Positions 1-7,906 of a stretch of 9,615 nt of DNA are shown here, piece by piece (the first letter of the stretch is position 1; each line of letters opens with the position of its first letter). The position numbers and the translations under genes are program-made. This DNA comes from Actinomycetota bacterium (GTDB lineage: Bacteria > Actinomycetota > Acidimicrobiia > Acidimicrobiales > JAHWLA01): assembly GCA_019347595.1 (NCBI GenBank), contig JAHWLA010000093.1, positions 1 to 9,615 of the forward strand, given 5' to 3'. The notes under the pieces were generated by a model. It was given only the letters and a program-made list of their open reading frames with translations, was not told where the DNA came from and did no database searches.

Positions 1-1
1 T

Positions 2-53
2 CGTTCTGGTCCGTAGATCCGGCGCTGGGGCGCCGGATCTACGGACCAGAACG
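2..53. terminator. Perfect 24-bp inverted repeat, probable transcription terminator
   Basis: Bases 2-25 and 30-53 are exact reverse complements around the 4-nt loop TGGG, giving a 24-bp stem with no mismatch. It begins 10 nt beyond the stop codon of the minus-strand phosphatase gene, so a role in ending or protecting that transcript is likely. No T-tract is visible on either side; many actinobacterial terminators lack one. The stem is longer than a normal intrinsic terminator and could instead be a copy of a dispersed palindromic element. The symmetry would also let it serve a convergent gene outside the window. Confidence 0.75.
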
Positions 54-63
54 GGATTGCGGG

Positions 64-2868
64 TCAGCCTGTGACGGGTTGGCGGGTGGCGTCGACGCCG
101 TCGCCGTTGCCATTCCCGGTGGACAGCGCCGGCCCCGCTCCGAGGCGGCGGGTGCAGGACACGACCGTCCCCCGCCCCGGCGCCGTGGACGCCGTGAGGT
201 TGTCGGTCAGCGAGCGCACCAGGAACAGGCCGCGCCCGGCCTGGGCGTCGGGCGGGGGCAGCGACCGGCCCGCCTTGTCGATGTCGATCTCGGGACCCTC
301 GCCGTCGTTCTCCACGTCGAACCGGACGCGTGACGGGTCGAGCGTCACCCGCAGCTCCACCATCGAGCGCCCCGCGGCGACGGCGTTGGCCAGCAGTTCC
401 GAGGTGACCAGCGCCAGCTCCTGGAGGTCGTCGCCCCGCAGCTCGCGCGCCGCCAGCCATGTGACGACCTGGCGCCGGACGATCGGCACCTGCGCCTTGT
501 CGGGCGGGAACCGCCACGTCTCCTCGTGGCGCAGCTCGGCCGTGGTGGCCCGGACCACGAGCGCCAGCGAGTCGTCGCGCCGCTCGGCGCCCGCCAGCGC
601 CCGGTCGAGCAGCCGGTCGGCCATGGCCTGGGCGGGCAGGTGGGCGGCCAGCGATGCCTCCTGCACCAGCACATCCATGCCCTCGAGGATGTCCTTGCGG
701 GCCTCGATGAGCCCGTCGGTGTAGAGCACCAGCGTGTCCGAGGGAGCCAGGCGGAACTCGGCGGCGAGCTCGCTGCCCGCCCCCGGCCAGCCCACGGCGC
801 AGCCGGGGGCCACGATCTGGCGCACCTCGCCGTCGGCCGACACGACGAGGGGCGGGGGATGCCCGCCGCCCGCCACCCGCACCACCCCGCTGGTGGGGTC
901 GAAGCGGGCGACCACCACGGTGGCCACCAGCTCGCGCTGCCCGGCCGCCAGCAGGTCGTCGGTGCGGGCCACCAGCTCGTCGAGCGGGCATCCCTGGAGC
1001 GCCAGCAGCCGCAGAGTGGATATCACGCTGAGGGCGTCCTTGGTGGCCGACACGCCGTGGCCCAGCACGTCGACGACGGCCAGGTGCAGCTCGCCCGACG
1101 GCAGGACGTGCCAGTCGTAGAGGTCGCCGCCGGTCGGCGAGCTTTCCTCGGAGGCGAGGAACGACACCGCCAGTTCCACACCGGGCACGCTGGGCTGCGG
1201 AGGGATGACGGCTTGTTGAAGCTGCTCCACCACGCTGCGCTGGGCGGCCTCGGCGGCGGCCAGTTGCCCGAAGCGCTCGCGCAGCTCCTCCATCTGCTCG
1301 ACCGGGGTGGCGTCGCGGGCCACGACGACGAGGGTGAGGTCGCCGTGCTCGCCGCCCTCGCCTGCCCGGCTGAACGAGCACGCCAGGCGGCGCACCTGGC
1401 CGTGGCGGCTGGTGATGCGCAGGTCGCCGGGCAGCTCGATGCCCTCGGCCCACCGCTCGAGGTGGACGGGCGTGTCGTCGAGCGTGCGAGGGCGAAGCTC
1501 GGCCAGCGCGGGCCGCCCCACCGCCTCGCTGCTGGGCACGCCGGTGATGCGCTCGACCGCCGGGTTCCAACTGCGCACGGTGCCGTCGGCGGCGATGGTG
1601 AGGATCCCGTCCGAGGTGGTGCCGACGATCTCGGCCAGCTTCTGGCGCTCGTCGAGGATGGCGGAGAGGAGCTGGCCCTTGGCGAAGGTGCCGACCACCT
1701 CGCGCGCCAGTGCTTCGAGCACGGCGAGCTCGCCCGCCTCGAAGCCCTCGAGCCCGGTCTGGTCGTAGACGAGCAGGAGGCCGATGGTGCGGTCGTCGGC
1801 TTGCAGCGGTGCGCACAGGCAGTCGCGCCAGCCCGCGGCCGTCAGCGCCCGCGAAGCGGTATGTCCGGTGGACAGCACGCGGACCGCCTTGGTGGCATCG
1901 GCCAGCCGGGTCTCCAGGGTGTCGGCGTCGGGCGCCGGCGACATGACGGCGTACCGGGGCGTGGTCTGGGTGTCGAACAGGTGCACGCGGTGCTCGCGCT
2001 CGCTGTGGAGCACGAGCGCGGCGGCGCGCGCCTCGAACGACGCGGTCACCTCCTCGAGGAACACCTCGACGGCATCGCGGGGGTCGAGCGGCGCGGCCAA
2101 TGCCCGGGCCGCCCGGTGGAGCCCGGTGAGACGCAGGCGGTCGGAGCGTGCCCCCGCGTAGCCGCGGTAGGCGAGGTGGAGGACGATGACCGGCACCGGG
2201 AACAGCAGCACCGACACGGGGTCGGTCAGGTAGGCGAAGGCGAAGAGCAGGCCGACGAGCGTGTTGACGCCCCACCCCACGAACCAGCCGACCACCAGGA
2301 CCGGCGCCAGCTCGCGGAGCACGGCGACGATCGAGCGCCGGTTGACGACGGCGAGGACGCCGGCGAAGGCGGTGTGGTTGGCCAGCCCGACGACGGCGAG
2401 CGCCACGATCAGCGCTGCGGCCCGCGACGGCGCATCGACGCGCGCCTCGCTGTCGATGCCGACGACGGCGGCCCCCGCCGCCGCGGCCAGCGACCACTGC
2501 GCGACGTTGAACAGCGTCTTGACCGGCTGGTTGCGGCGCAGCGTGCTGCCGACCGCCTGGGCCGCGGCCACCGAGGCCACGACGACAAGGCCGGGAAACA
2601 CCAGCAGCATGGGGGCCAGCACCGCTTCCACCAGGTTGAGGGTGCTCACTTCGCCGCCGTAGCGGAAGCGGACGAAGAGGTACTCGGCGACGACGAGCAG
2701 GCCGACGAGGACCACCAACGCGCCCCAGTTGGCCGCGATGTCGGGCGGCGTGACGGCGACGGCAACCCAGGCCGTGAGGGCCACTGCCGCCACGGCGACG
2801 CCCGCGATGTAGAGCGCGAGGCCTAGGGAAGGATGCGACGCCGCGCTCGCCGGAGCCCCCTCGGTCAT
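64..2868 (-). CDS. Membrane-anchored GAF-PAS-SpoIIE (PP2C) phosphatase with C-terminal HATPase domain
   Basis: Predicted sensor phosphatase of the RsbU/SpoIIE type, 934 aa from the ATG at 2868. Residues about 15-240 are strongly hydrophobic with several membrane helices. About 250-397 look like a GAF domain and 407-527 a PAS domain (GILTIAADGTVRSWNPA). Residues 562-775 are a PP2C domain with GGDLYDW (580-586), DVLGHG (600-605), GGHPPP, YTDG (716-719) and the final DD pair (765-766), so the metal-binding aspartates look intact. Residues 784-909 are an RsbW-like HATPase domain with N-box E824/N828, VENDG and a GRGLFLVRSL G-box. Such fusions act in partner switching: the phosphatase dephosphorylates an anti-sigma antagonist and the kinase domain binds or phosphorylates partners. 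No sigma factor or antagonist gene lies in the window. The start is 10 nt after the protease stop, suggesting co-transcription or coupling; no good Shine-Dalgarno is seen. A GTG at 2907 would add 13 residues and overlap the protease gene. The ligand is unknown. Confidence 0.93.
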   Translation of the reverse strand: MTEGAPASAASHPSLGLALYIAGVAVAAVALTAWVAVAVTPPDIAANWGALVVLVGLLVVAEYLFVRFRYGGEVSTLNLVEAVLAPMLLVFPGLVVVASVAAAQAVGSTLRRNQPVKTLFNVAQWSLAAAAGAAVVGIDSEARVDAPSRAAALIVALAVVGLANHTAFAGVLAVVNRRSIVAVLRELAPVLVVGWFVGWGVNTLVGLLFAFAYLTDPVSVLLFPVPVIVLHLAYRGYAGARSDRLRLTGLHRAARALAAPLDPRDAVEVFLEEVTASFEARAAALVLHSEREHRVHLFDTQTTPRYAVMSPAPDADTLETRLADATKAVRVLSTGHTASRALTAAGWRDCLCAPLQADDRTIGLLLVYDQTGLEGFEAGELAVLEALAREVVGTFAKGQLLSAILDERQKLAEIVGTTSDGILTIAADGTVRSWNPAVERITGVPSSEAVGRPALAELRPRTLDDTPVHLERWAEGIELPGDLRITSRHGQVRRLACSFSRAGEGGEHGDLTLVVVARDATPVEQMEELRERFGQLAAAEAAQRSVVEQLQQAVIPPQPSVPGVELAVSFLASEESSPTGGDLYDWHVLPSGELHLAVVDVLGHGVSATKDALSVISTLRLLALQGCPLDELVARTDDLLAAGQRELVATVVVARFDPTSGVVRVAGGGHPPPLVVSADGEVRQIVAPGCAVGWPGAGSELAAEFRLAPSDTLVLYTDGLIEARKDILEGMDVLVQEASLAAHLPAQAMADRLLDRALAGAERRDDSLALVVRATTAELRHEETWRFPPDKAQVPIVRRQVVTWLAARELRGDDLQELALVTSELLANAVAAGRSMVELRVTLDPSRVRFDVENDGEGPEIDIDKAGRSLPPPDAQAGRGLFLVRSLTDNLTASTAPGRGTVVSCTRRLGAGPALSTGNGNGDGVDATRQPVTG

Positions 2869-2878
2869 CGTGGTCGCA

Positions 2879-4654
2879 TCACTGCCAGGCGCCGTACCAC
2901 GCGCCACCCTCGGCCGGGTCGCCGTACTTGGTGGTGGAGTCGGACCCGTCCTCCCACGACGCGCCGTACCACGACGTGCCGTACCAGGAGGTCCCGTACC
3001 ACGACGTGCCGTACCACGACGTGCCGGTCGGCGTGACGCCGTCGTCCACCCACTGCGTGTCGTACCACGAGGTGCCGGTCCAGTCGGTCCCGGTGTACTC
3101 CTCGGCGTCGAACATGCGGCCGTTGGCGGTCTCGTTTCCGTCGGTCAGGCACGGCTTCATGGGGTCGAGCACCCGCTCGACCTGGTCGACCGGCGTGCAC
3201 GGCCTGGTCGTCTGCACGTCGCCTCGACTGCCCTGGAGCGTCCCCGCCCCCGTGCTCCACGCCACGCCGACGTTGGCCTCGCCCGGCGCGGTGAGGTGGG
3301 CGGCGCGGTGGGCCTGCACCATGCCGGCGCCCACGGCCAGCGGGTCGAGGAGGCCCACCTTTGTGGCGGTCGCCTTCAGCGCGTACTTGACCCGGTTGGG
3401 CTTCCACTCCTCGTTCTTGTCGAGGACGAGGGCCACCACGCCCGACACCACGGCCGCCGACATCGAGGTGCCGCTGCCCCGCCGGTACGCGGTGCCGGCG
3501 AGGGCGCCGCCGCCGGGGCCCACGGTTGTCTCGACGTGGCTGCCCGGCGCCCGCAACGACACCACGCGTGACCCCGGAGCGGTGACGTCGGGCTTGGGGA
3601 GGCCGTCGGCGGGCGTCGGCCCCCGGCTGCTGAAGTTGGGGACGCGGTCGTCGGAGGTGGCGGGCGTCTCGCGGTCGTCGACGGCGCCCGCGGTGATGAC
3701 GAACGGGTCGTCGCCGGGCTTGCTGGTGGTGCCCGGCTTGCCGGTGGTGGGCGAGATGCGGCCCAGGTTGCCGGCGGCGACGACGACGGCGATATCGGCC
3801 TGCCAGACCTTCTCGACGGCGTAGTTCAGCGGGTCGTCCATGTAGCTCTGCGTGCTGTTGGTGCCGAGCGACAGGTTGAGCACGTCGATTTCGAGCTTGT
3901 CCTTGAAGGTGACGACGTACTGCAGGGCGGCCAGCACCTTGCTCACGTCGGACGAGCCGTCGCCGCCTGCGATCTTGATGGACACGATCCGGGCCTCGGG
4001 CGCCACGCCGGTGTAAAGCCCTTTGGAGGAGGCGCCGTTGCCCGCGATGAGCCCCGCCAGGAACGTGCCGTGGCCGTACTCGTCGCTGCAGTCGTCGTCG
4101 CCCTTGGCGTCGACGCTGCCCGAGAAGTTGGCGCAGGCGTCGTCGACATCCGCCTCGTCGACGGGGTCGGGCACCGTGGTCACGACGCGCCCCGCCAGGT
4201 CGGCGACGTTGCTCACCCCGGTGTCGACGAGGGCGATGGTGACCCCCTTCCCCTTGATGCCCTCGGCCCACAGCAGGTCGGCCTGCACCTCGCGGGCGAA
4301 TACCGAGTTGAGGGTCGAGAGGTTCGTCGACGTGGTCGCCTGGACGTACACGGGGGCGTCGGGGGTCACGGCCCTGACCCCGGGTGCGGCGCCGAGCCGG
4401 GCCACAGCGCCCGCGGGCACGTCGGCGGCCACGCCGTCGACGATGGCGAGGTCGTAGGTCACCGACCCGCCCACCGCAGCCACGGCTCGGGCCGCCGCCT
4501 CGGGGTCGTCGGGTTCGCCCTGGACGATGACGGAGACGAGGCCGCTCAGCGCCGGGGCGCCTTCAGCCGACGGGGCGGTGGCCGCGATCAGTGCCGCCAG
4601 GAGCCCGGCAGCCAGCAGTCCTTTCGACGCTCTCACGGTCTTCCTCGTTTTCAT
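2879..4654 (-). CDS. Secreted S8 (subtilisin-family) serine protease with SWYGT repeat tail
   Basis: Extracellular subtilase, 591 aa. The start chosen is the ATG at 4654 because it opens a good signal peptide: KTRK, then a hydrophobic stretch at about 13-28 and a likely cleavage site near residues 30-34. The open frame upstream is arginine-rich and not protein-like. Residues about 38-105 resemble an inhibitor-I9 propeptide. The catalytic domain runs about 125-455 and carries Asp144 (VDTGV), His195 (YGHGT), oxyanion Asn296 (AAGN) and Ser397 (GTSMSA), so it should be active. Two cysteine pairs (174/189 and 486/502) could form disulfides; the first encloses an Asp-rich loop that might bind calcium (inference). 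After about residue 500 the tail is rich in Trp, Tyr, Gly, Ser and Thr, with four GTSWY units in a row at 544-563 and related units before and after. There is no LPXTG anchor or C-terminal membrane helix. It is the first gene of an apparent operon with the phosphatase. Confidence 0.95.
   Translation of the reverse strand: MKTRKTVRASKGLLAAGLLAALIAATAPSAEGAPALSGLVSVIVQGEPDDPEAAARAVAAVGGSVTYDLAIVDGVAADVPAGAVARLGAAPGVRAVTPDAPVYVQATTSTNLSTLNSVFAREVQADLLWAEGIKGKGVTIALVDTGVSNVADLAGRVVTTVPDPVDEADVDDACANFSGSVDAKGDDDCSDEYGHGTFLAGLIAGNGASSKGLYTGVAPEARIVSIKIAGGDGSSDVSKVLAALQYVVTFKDKLEIDVLNLSLGTNSTQSYMDDPLNYAVEKVWQADIAVVVAAGNLGRISPTTGKPGTTSKPGDDPFVITAGAVDDRETPATSDDRVPNFSSRGPTPADGLPKPDVTAPGSRVVSLRAPGSHVETTVGPGGGALAGTAYRRGSGTSMSAAVVSGVVALVLDKNEEWKPNRVKYALKATATKVGLLDPLAVGAGMVQAHRAAHLTAPGEANVGVAWSTGAGTLQGSRGDVQTTRPCTPVDQVERVLDPMKPCLTDGNETANGRMFDAEEYTGTDWTGTSWYDTQWVDDGVTPTGTSWYGTSWYGTSWYGTSWYGASWEDGSDSTTKYGDPAEGGAWYGAWQ
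2963..3022 (-). repeat. Tandem 15-bp coding repeats (SWYGT units of the protease tail)
   Basis: Four contiguous 15-bp units (2963-2977, 2978-2992, 2993-3007, 3008-3022) share the plus-strand form GCCGTACCACGACGT. The first and fourth are identical; the second has two changes and the third one. Each encodes one GTSWY-type pentapeptide in the minus-strand protease. Degenerate relatives occur at about 2950-2962 and 3058-3085. The near identity at DNA level suggests recent expansion or gene conversion. They lie inside a coding frame and are not a CRISPR. Confidence 0.9.
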
Positions 4655-4789
4655 CTCGTCGCCGTTCGGGCACCGCGCTGCTGGAGTGCCGCGTCCCCCA
4701 CGGTGGGGAAGGGTGCAAAACCCGCACGTGGAGTGACAAAACGATAGCGCCGAGAGGCCGTCACCGCCGATGCAGCCGCACGAGATCGC
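4655..4789. promoter_or_regulatory. Divergent intergenic region between the protease and crcB genes
   Basis: This 135-bp gap must hold promoters for the minus-strand protease operon and the plus-strand crcB pair. I see a 13-bp palindrome CCCCACGGTGGGG (4696-4708), a CACGTG hexamer (4725-4730), and on the minus strand two related copies of GTTTTG(T)CAC (4742-4733 and 4721-4713) about 21 bp apart, or two helical turns. A minus-strand TATCGT (4746-4741) fits a TAnnnT -10 box, but no convincing -35 lies 17 bp upstream of it. I could not match the region to a fluoride riboswitch. Confidence 0.4.
4696..4708. promoter_or_regulatory. 13-bp palindrome CCCCACGGTGGGG, possible operator
   Basis: A 6-bp perfect inverted repeat around a single G, about 42 bp upstream of the protease start codon and 81 bp upstream of the crcB1 ATG. 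Its size and place suit a dimeric regulator site, but palindromes of this kind arise easily at this GC content. No regulator gene is adjacent. Confidence 0.3.
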
Positions 4790-5194
4790 GTGGCATGCAT
4801 CTACGCTCCCCCGCGCGTGGAGCACGCCACGACGACATCGAGCCCGCGGTGGCCGCCGATCGTCGCCGTCGCACTCGGCGGCGCGGTCGGCACGTCGGTT
4901 CGCTACGCGGCCGCCACGGCCGCCCCGGTGGCGATCGGCCGCTTTCCGTGGACGACGCTGGCGCTCAACGTGGTGGGCGCCCTCCTGGCCGGCGTGGCCG
5001 TGGGCCGAGTGGGCCGATGGGCGCCGCTGGTGGTCACAGGGTTCCTCGGCGGGCTGACCACCATGTCGGCGCTCGCCGTCGAGGCCGACGTGCTCTTCCG
5101 CGACGGGCACCACGGCCTGGCCCTGGCCTACGTCGCCGCCTCGACGGCGGGTGGCGTGGCGGCCGCGCTGCTCGGCCTGCGGGCGGGGCGATGA
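4790..5194 (+). CDS. crcB: Fluoride ion channel subunit CrcB/Fluc (first of pair)
   Basis: Small four-helix membrane protein, 134 aa, of the CrcB/Fluc family, which exports fluoride passively as an antiparallel dimer. Family landmarks are GGAVGTSVRY in helix 1, PWTTLALNVVG with the conserved Asn in helix 2, and GFLGGLTTMSALAVEA at the helix 3 break. The usual TTFSTF segment reads TTMSAL here, so both Phe-box phenylalanines are replaced. The last four bases, ATGA, overlap the start of crcB2, a sign of translational coupling and of a heterodimer. The ATG at 4790 is used, but no strong ribosome site precedes it. The in-frame GTG at 4817 gives a 125-aa protein closer to where family similarity begins and has TACGCT (4802-4807) upstream, so the N-terminus is uncertain. 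Confidence 0.9.
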   Translation: MACIYAPPRVEHATTTSSPRWPPIVAVALGGAVGTSVRYAAATAAPVAIGRFPWTTLALNVVGALLAGVAVGRVGRWAPLVVTGFLGGLTTMSALAVEADVLFRDGHHGLALAYVAASTAGGVAAALLGLRAGR

Positions 5195-5481
5195 CGAGGT
5201 TGGCGTTGGTCGCGCTGGCCGGCGGTCTCGGGTCCGTGCTGCGGTGGGCGCTTGCCGAGCGGCTGCGTCACGGCCTACTGGTGGCCAACCTGGTCGGGTC
5301 GTTGGTGCTCGGCGTCGTCGTCGGCTCGGTCGACCCGGGGACGGCGCGGACGGTCCTGGCCGTGGGGCTGTGCGGCGGCTTCACCACGTTCTCCGGCGTG
5401 GCCCTCGACCGGCGGCGGCTGGTCGTGAACGTCGCCGTCTCGCTGGCCGCCGCCGCGCTGGGCCTCGCCCTCGCCCGGTAG
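5191..5481 (+). CDS. crcB: Fluoride ion channel subunit CrcB/Fluc (second of pair, short)
   Basis: Second CrcB/Fluc subunit, 96 aa, shorter than the roughly 110-130 aa usual for the family. It carries GGLGSVLRW in helix 1, ANLVGS with the conserved Asn in helix 2, and GLCGGFTTFSGVALD at the helix 3 break, then a final hydrophobic helix. The loop between helices 3 and 4 is very short (ALDRRRLVVN). One Phe-box phenylalanine (TTF) is kept and the second position is Val. It starts at the ATG that overlaps the crcB1 stop by 4 bp. Tandem short crcB genes in actinobacteria and firmicutes typically encode the two oppositely oriented subunits of a heteromeric channel. It ends with TAG, 10 nt before a long hairpin. 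Confidence 0.88.
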   Translation: MTRLALVALAGGLGSVLRWALAERLRHGLLVANLVGSLVLGVVVGSVDPGTARTVLAVGLCGGFTTFSGVALDRRRLVVNVAVSLAAAALGLALAR

Positions 5482-5491
5482 CCCTCCCCCT

Positions 5492-5544
5492 CGAACTTGC
5501 GTAGGGAACGGCGCGCAAAGCAGCGCGATTCCTACGCAGGTTCG
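5492..5544. terminator. Long imperfect hairpin downstream of crcB2
   Basis: Bases 5492-5508 pair with 5528-5544 through 14 Watson-Crick pairs, two G-T wobbles and one A-A mismatch. A second helix, CGCGC (5512-5516) with GCGCG (5523-5527), closes a 6-nt loop after a 3-nt bulge. It starts 10 nt past the crcB2 stop and has no T-tract. A role as terminator of the crcB transcript fits its place. It resembles the hairpin at 2-53 in spacing to the stop and in a CGTAG core followed by CGGCG in the left arm, so both may be copies of one element type. Confidence 0.65.
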
Positions 5545-5577
5545 GGGCGTAGAGGAGGTGGCGGGTAGAACGGGCGC

Positions 5578-6258
5578 ATGGACGTCGCTCCGGGAACCGT
5601 GGTGCTGTGGTCGGACCTCTCGTGCCCCTGGGCGCACGCCACGGTTTCCCGCCTCTGGCGGACGCGGGCCGAGCTCGGCCTCGACGAGCAGGTGCGCTTC
5701 GACCACCGCCCGTTCCCGCTGGAGCTGTTCAACGGCAAGCCGACGCCCAAGATCATCAACGACGCCGAGGTCGAGGTGCTCGACGGCATCGAGCCCCAAG
5801 CGGGGTGGCAGGCCTGGCAGCGACCGGCCCACGAGTACCCGGTCACCATGCTGCCGGCGCTCGAAGCGGTGCAGGTGGCCAAGGAGCAGAGCTTGGCCGC
5901 CAGCGAGTAGCTCGACCGCGCCCTGCGTCGTGCGTTCTACGCCGAGAGCCGCTGCATCTCCCTTCGCTCCGTCGTCCTCGACGTGGCCGAGACGTGCGAA
6001 GCGGTCGACCACGACGCCCTCCGCCAGGCCCTCGACGACGGCCGCGCCCGACGTGCCGTCATGGACTGCTTCGAGGCCGCACCCCACCTCGACGTGAAGG
6101 GCAGCCCGCACCTGTTCCTCCCCGGCGGCGCCGAGGTTCACAACCCCGGGATCCGGATGCATTGGGAGGGGGGGAAGCCGGGGCGCGGGCCGCTGGTGAT
6201 CGACGCCGACGACCCGTCGGTCTACCGCGACCTCCTCACGCGGGCCGCCGCCGGGTAA
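5578..6258 (+). pseudogene. DsbA-family thioredoxin-fold protein interrupted by an in-frame TAG
   Basis: A single reading frame of 226 codons plus stop encodes a DsbA/FrnE/GST-kappa-like protein, but codon 111 (5908-5910) is TAG. Both halves read as one protein. Before the stop are VVLWSDLSCPWAHATVSRLW (Cys16 in CPWA), the RPFPLELFN region and a run ending in SLAASE. After it are LDRALRRAFYAE, then ALDDGRARR and the cis-proline segment KGSPHLFLPGG (Pro177). No frameshift is needed. The ancestral codon was probably GAG or CAG, one base away. CPWA has only one cysteine, so disulfide exchange of the CxxC type is not expected; isomerase, GST-kappa or thiol-dependent reductase roles are possible. 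TAG is a normal stop here (crcB2), which argues against recoding. A sequencing error, a recent nonsense mutation, or two separately translated fragments (a GTG at 5983 could restart) remain open. GAGGAGG at 5552-5558 lies too far from the ATG to be a good ribosome site. Confidence 0.8.
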
Positions 6259-6298
6259 CCGGTTCGCCGCAGGGCCTCCCACCACCGATCATGGGGGG

Positions 6299-7888
<1,590 letters not shown>

Positions 7889-7906
7889 CCGCGTGCGGCT
7901 CGGCCG

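Noticed and set aside
526..2826. Long plus-strand open frame opposite the phosphatase
   Set aside because: Its translation is dominated by Gly, Arg, His and Ala with no recognisable domain, as expected for an antisense shadow in very GC-rich DNA. The minus strand encodes a complete multi-domain protein.
2963..3022. CRISPR-like tandem repeat
   Set aside because: The 15-bp units are contiguous with no spacers and encode in-frame pentapeptides of the protease.
4655..4816. Fluoride riboswitch upstream of the crcB pair
   Set aside because: I looked for the GGxGAUGG...CTGATG...CTCC pattern. GGGGAAGGGTG (4705-4715) and GCCGATGCAGCC (4767-4778) are only faintly similar and do not give the conserved pseudoknot. 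A covariance-model search (RF01734) would decide.
4655..5113. N-terminal extension of the protease frame to 5113
   Set aside because: The extension is rich in Arg, His and Gly, overlaps crcB1 on the other strand, and lies before a clear signal peptide that begins at 4654.
5908..5910. TAG decoded as pyrrolysine or another amino acid
   Set aside because: No suppressor tRNA or downstream element is visible, the site is not near the active centre, and TAG is used as a normal stop by crcB2 in the same window.
7889..7906. Bidirectional terminator between the converging ABC-F and YrzE-like genes
   Set aside because: The 18-nt gap and its flanks show no convincing stem-loop; the weak symmetry seen comes mainly from the two TGA stops.
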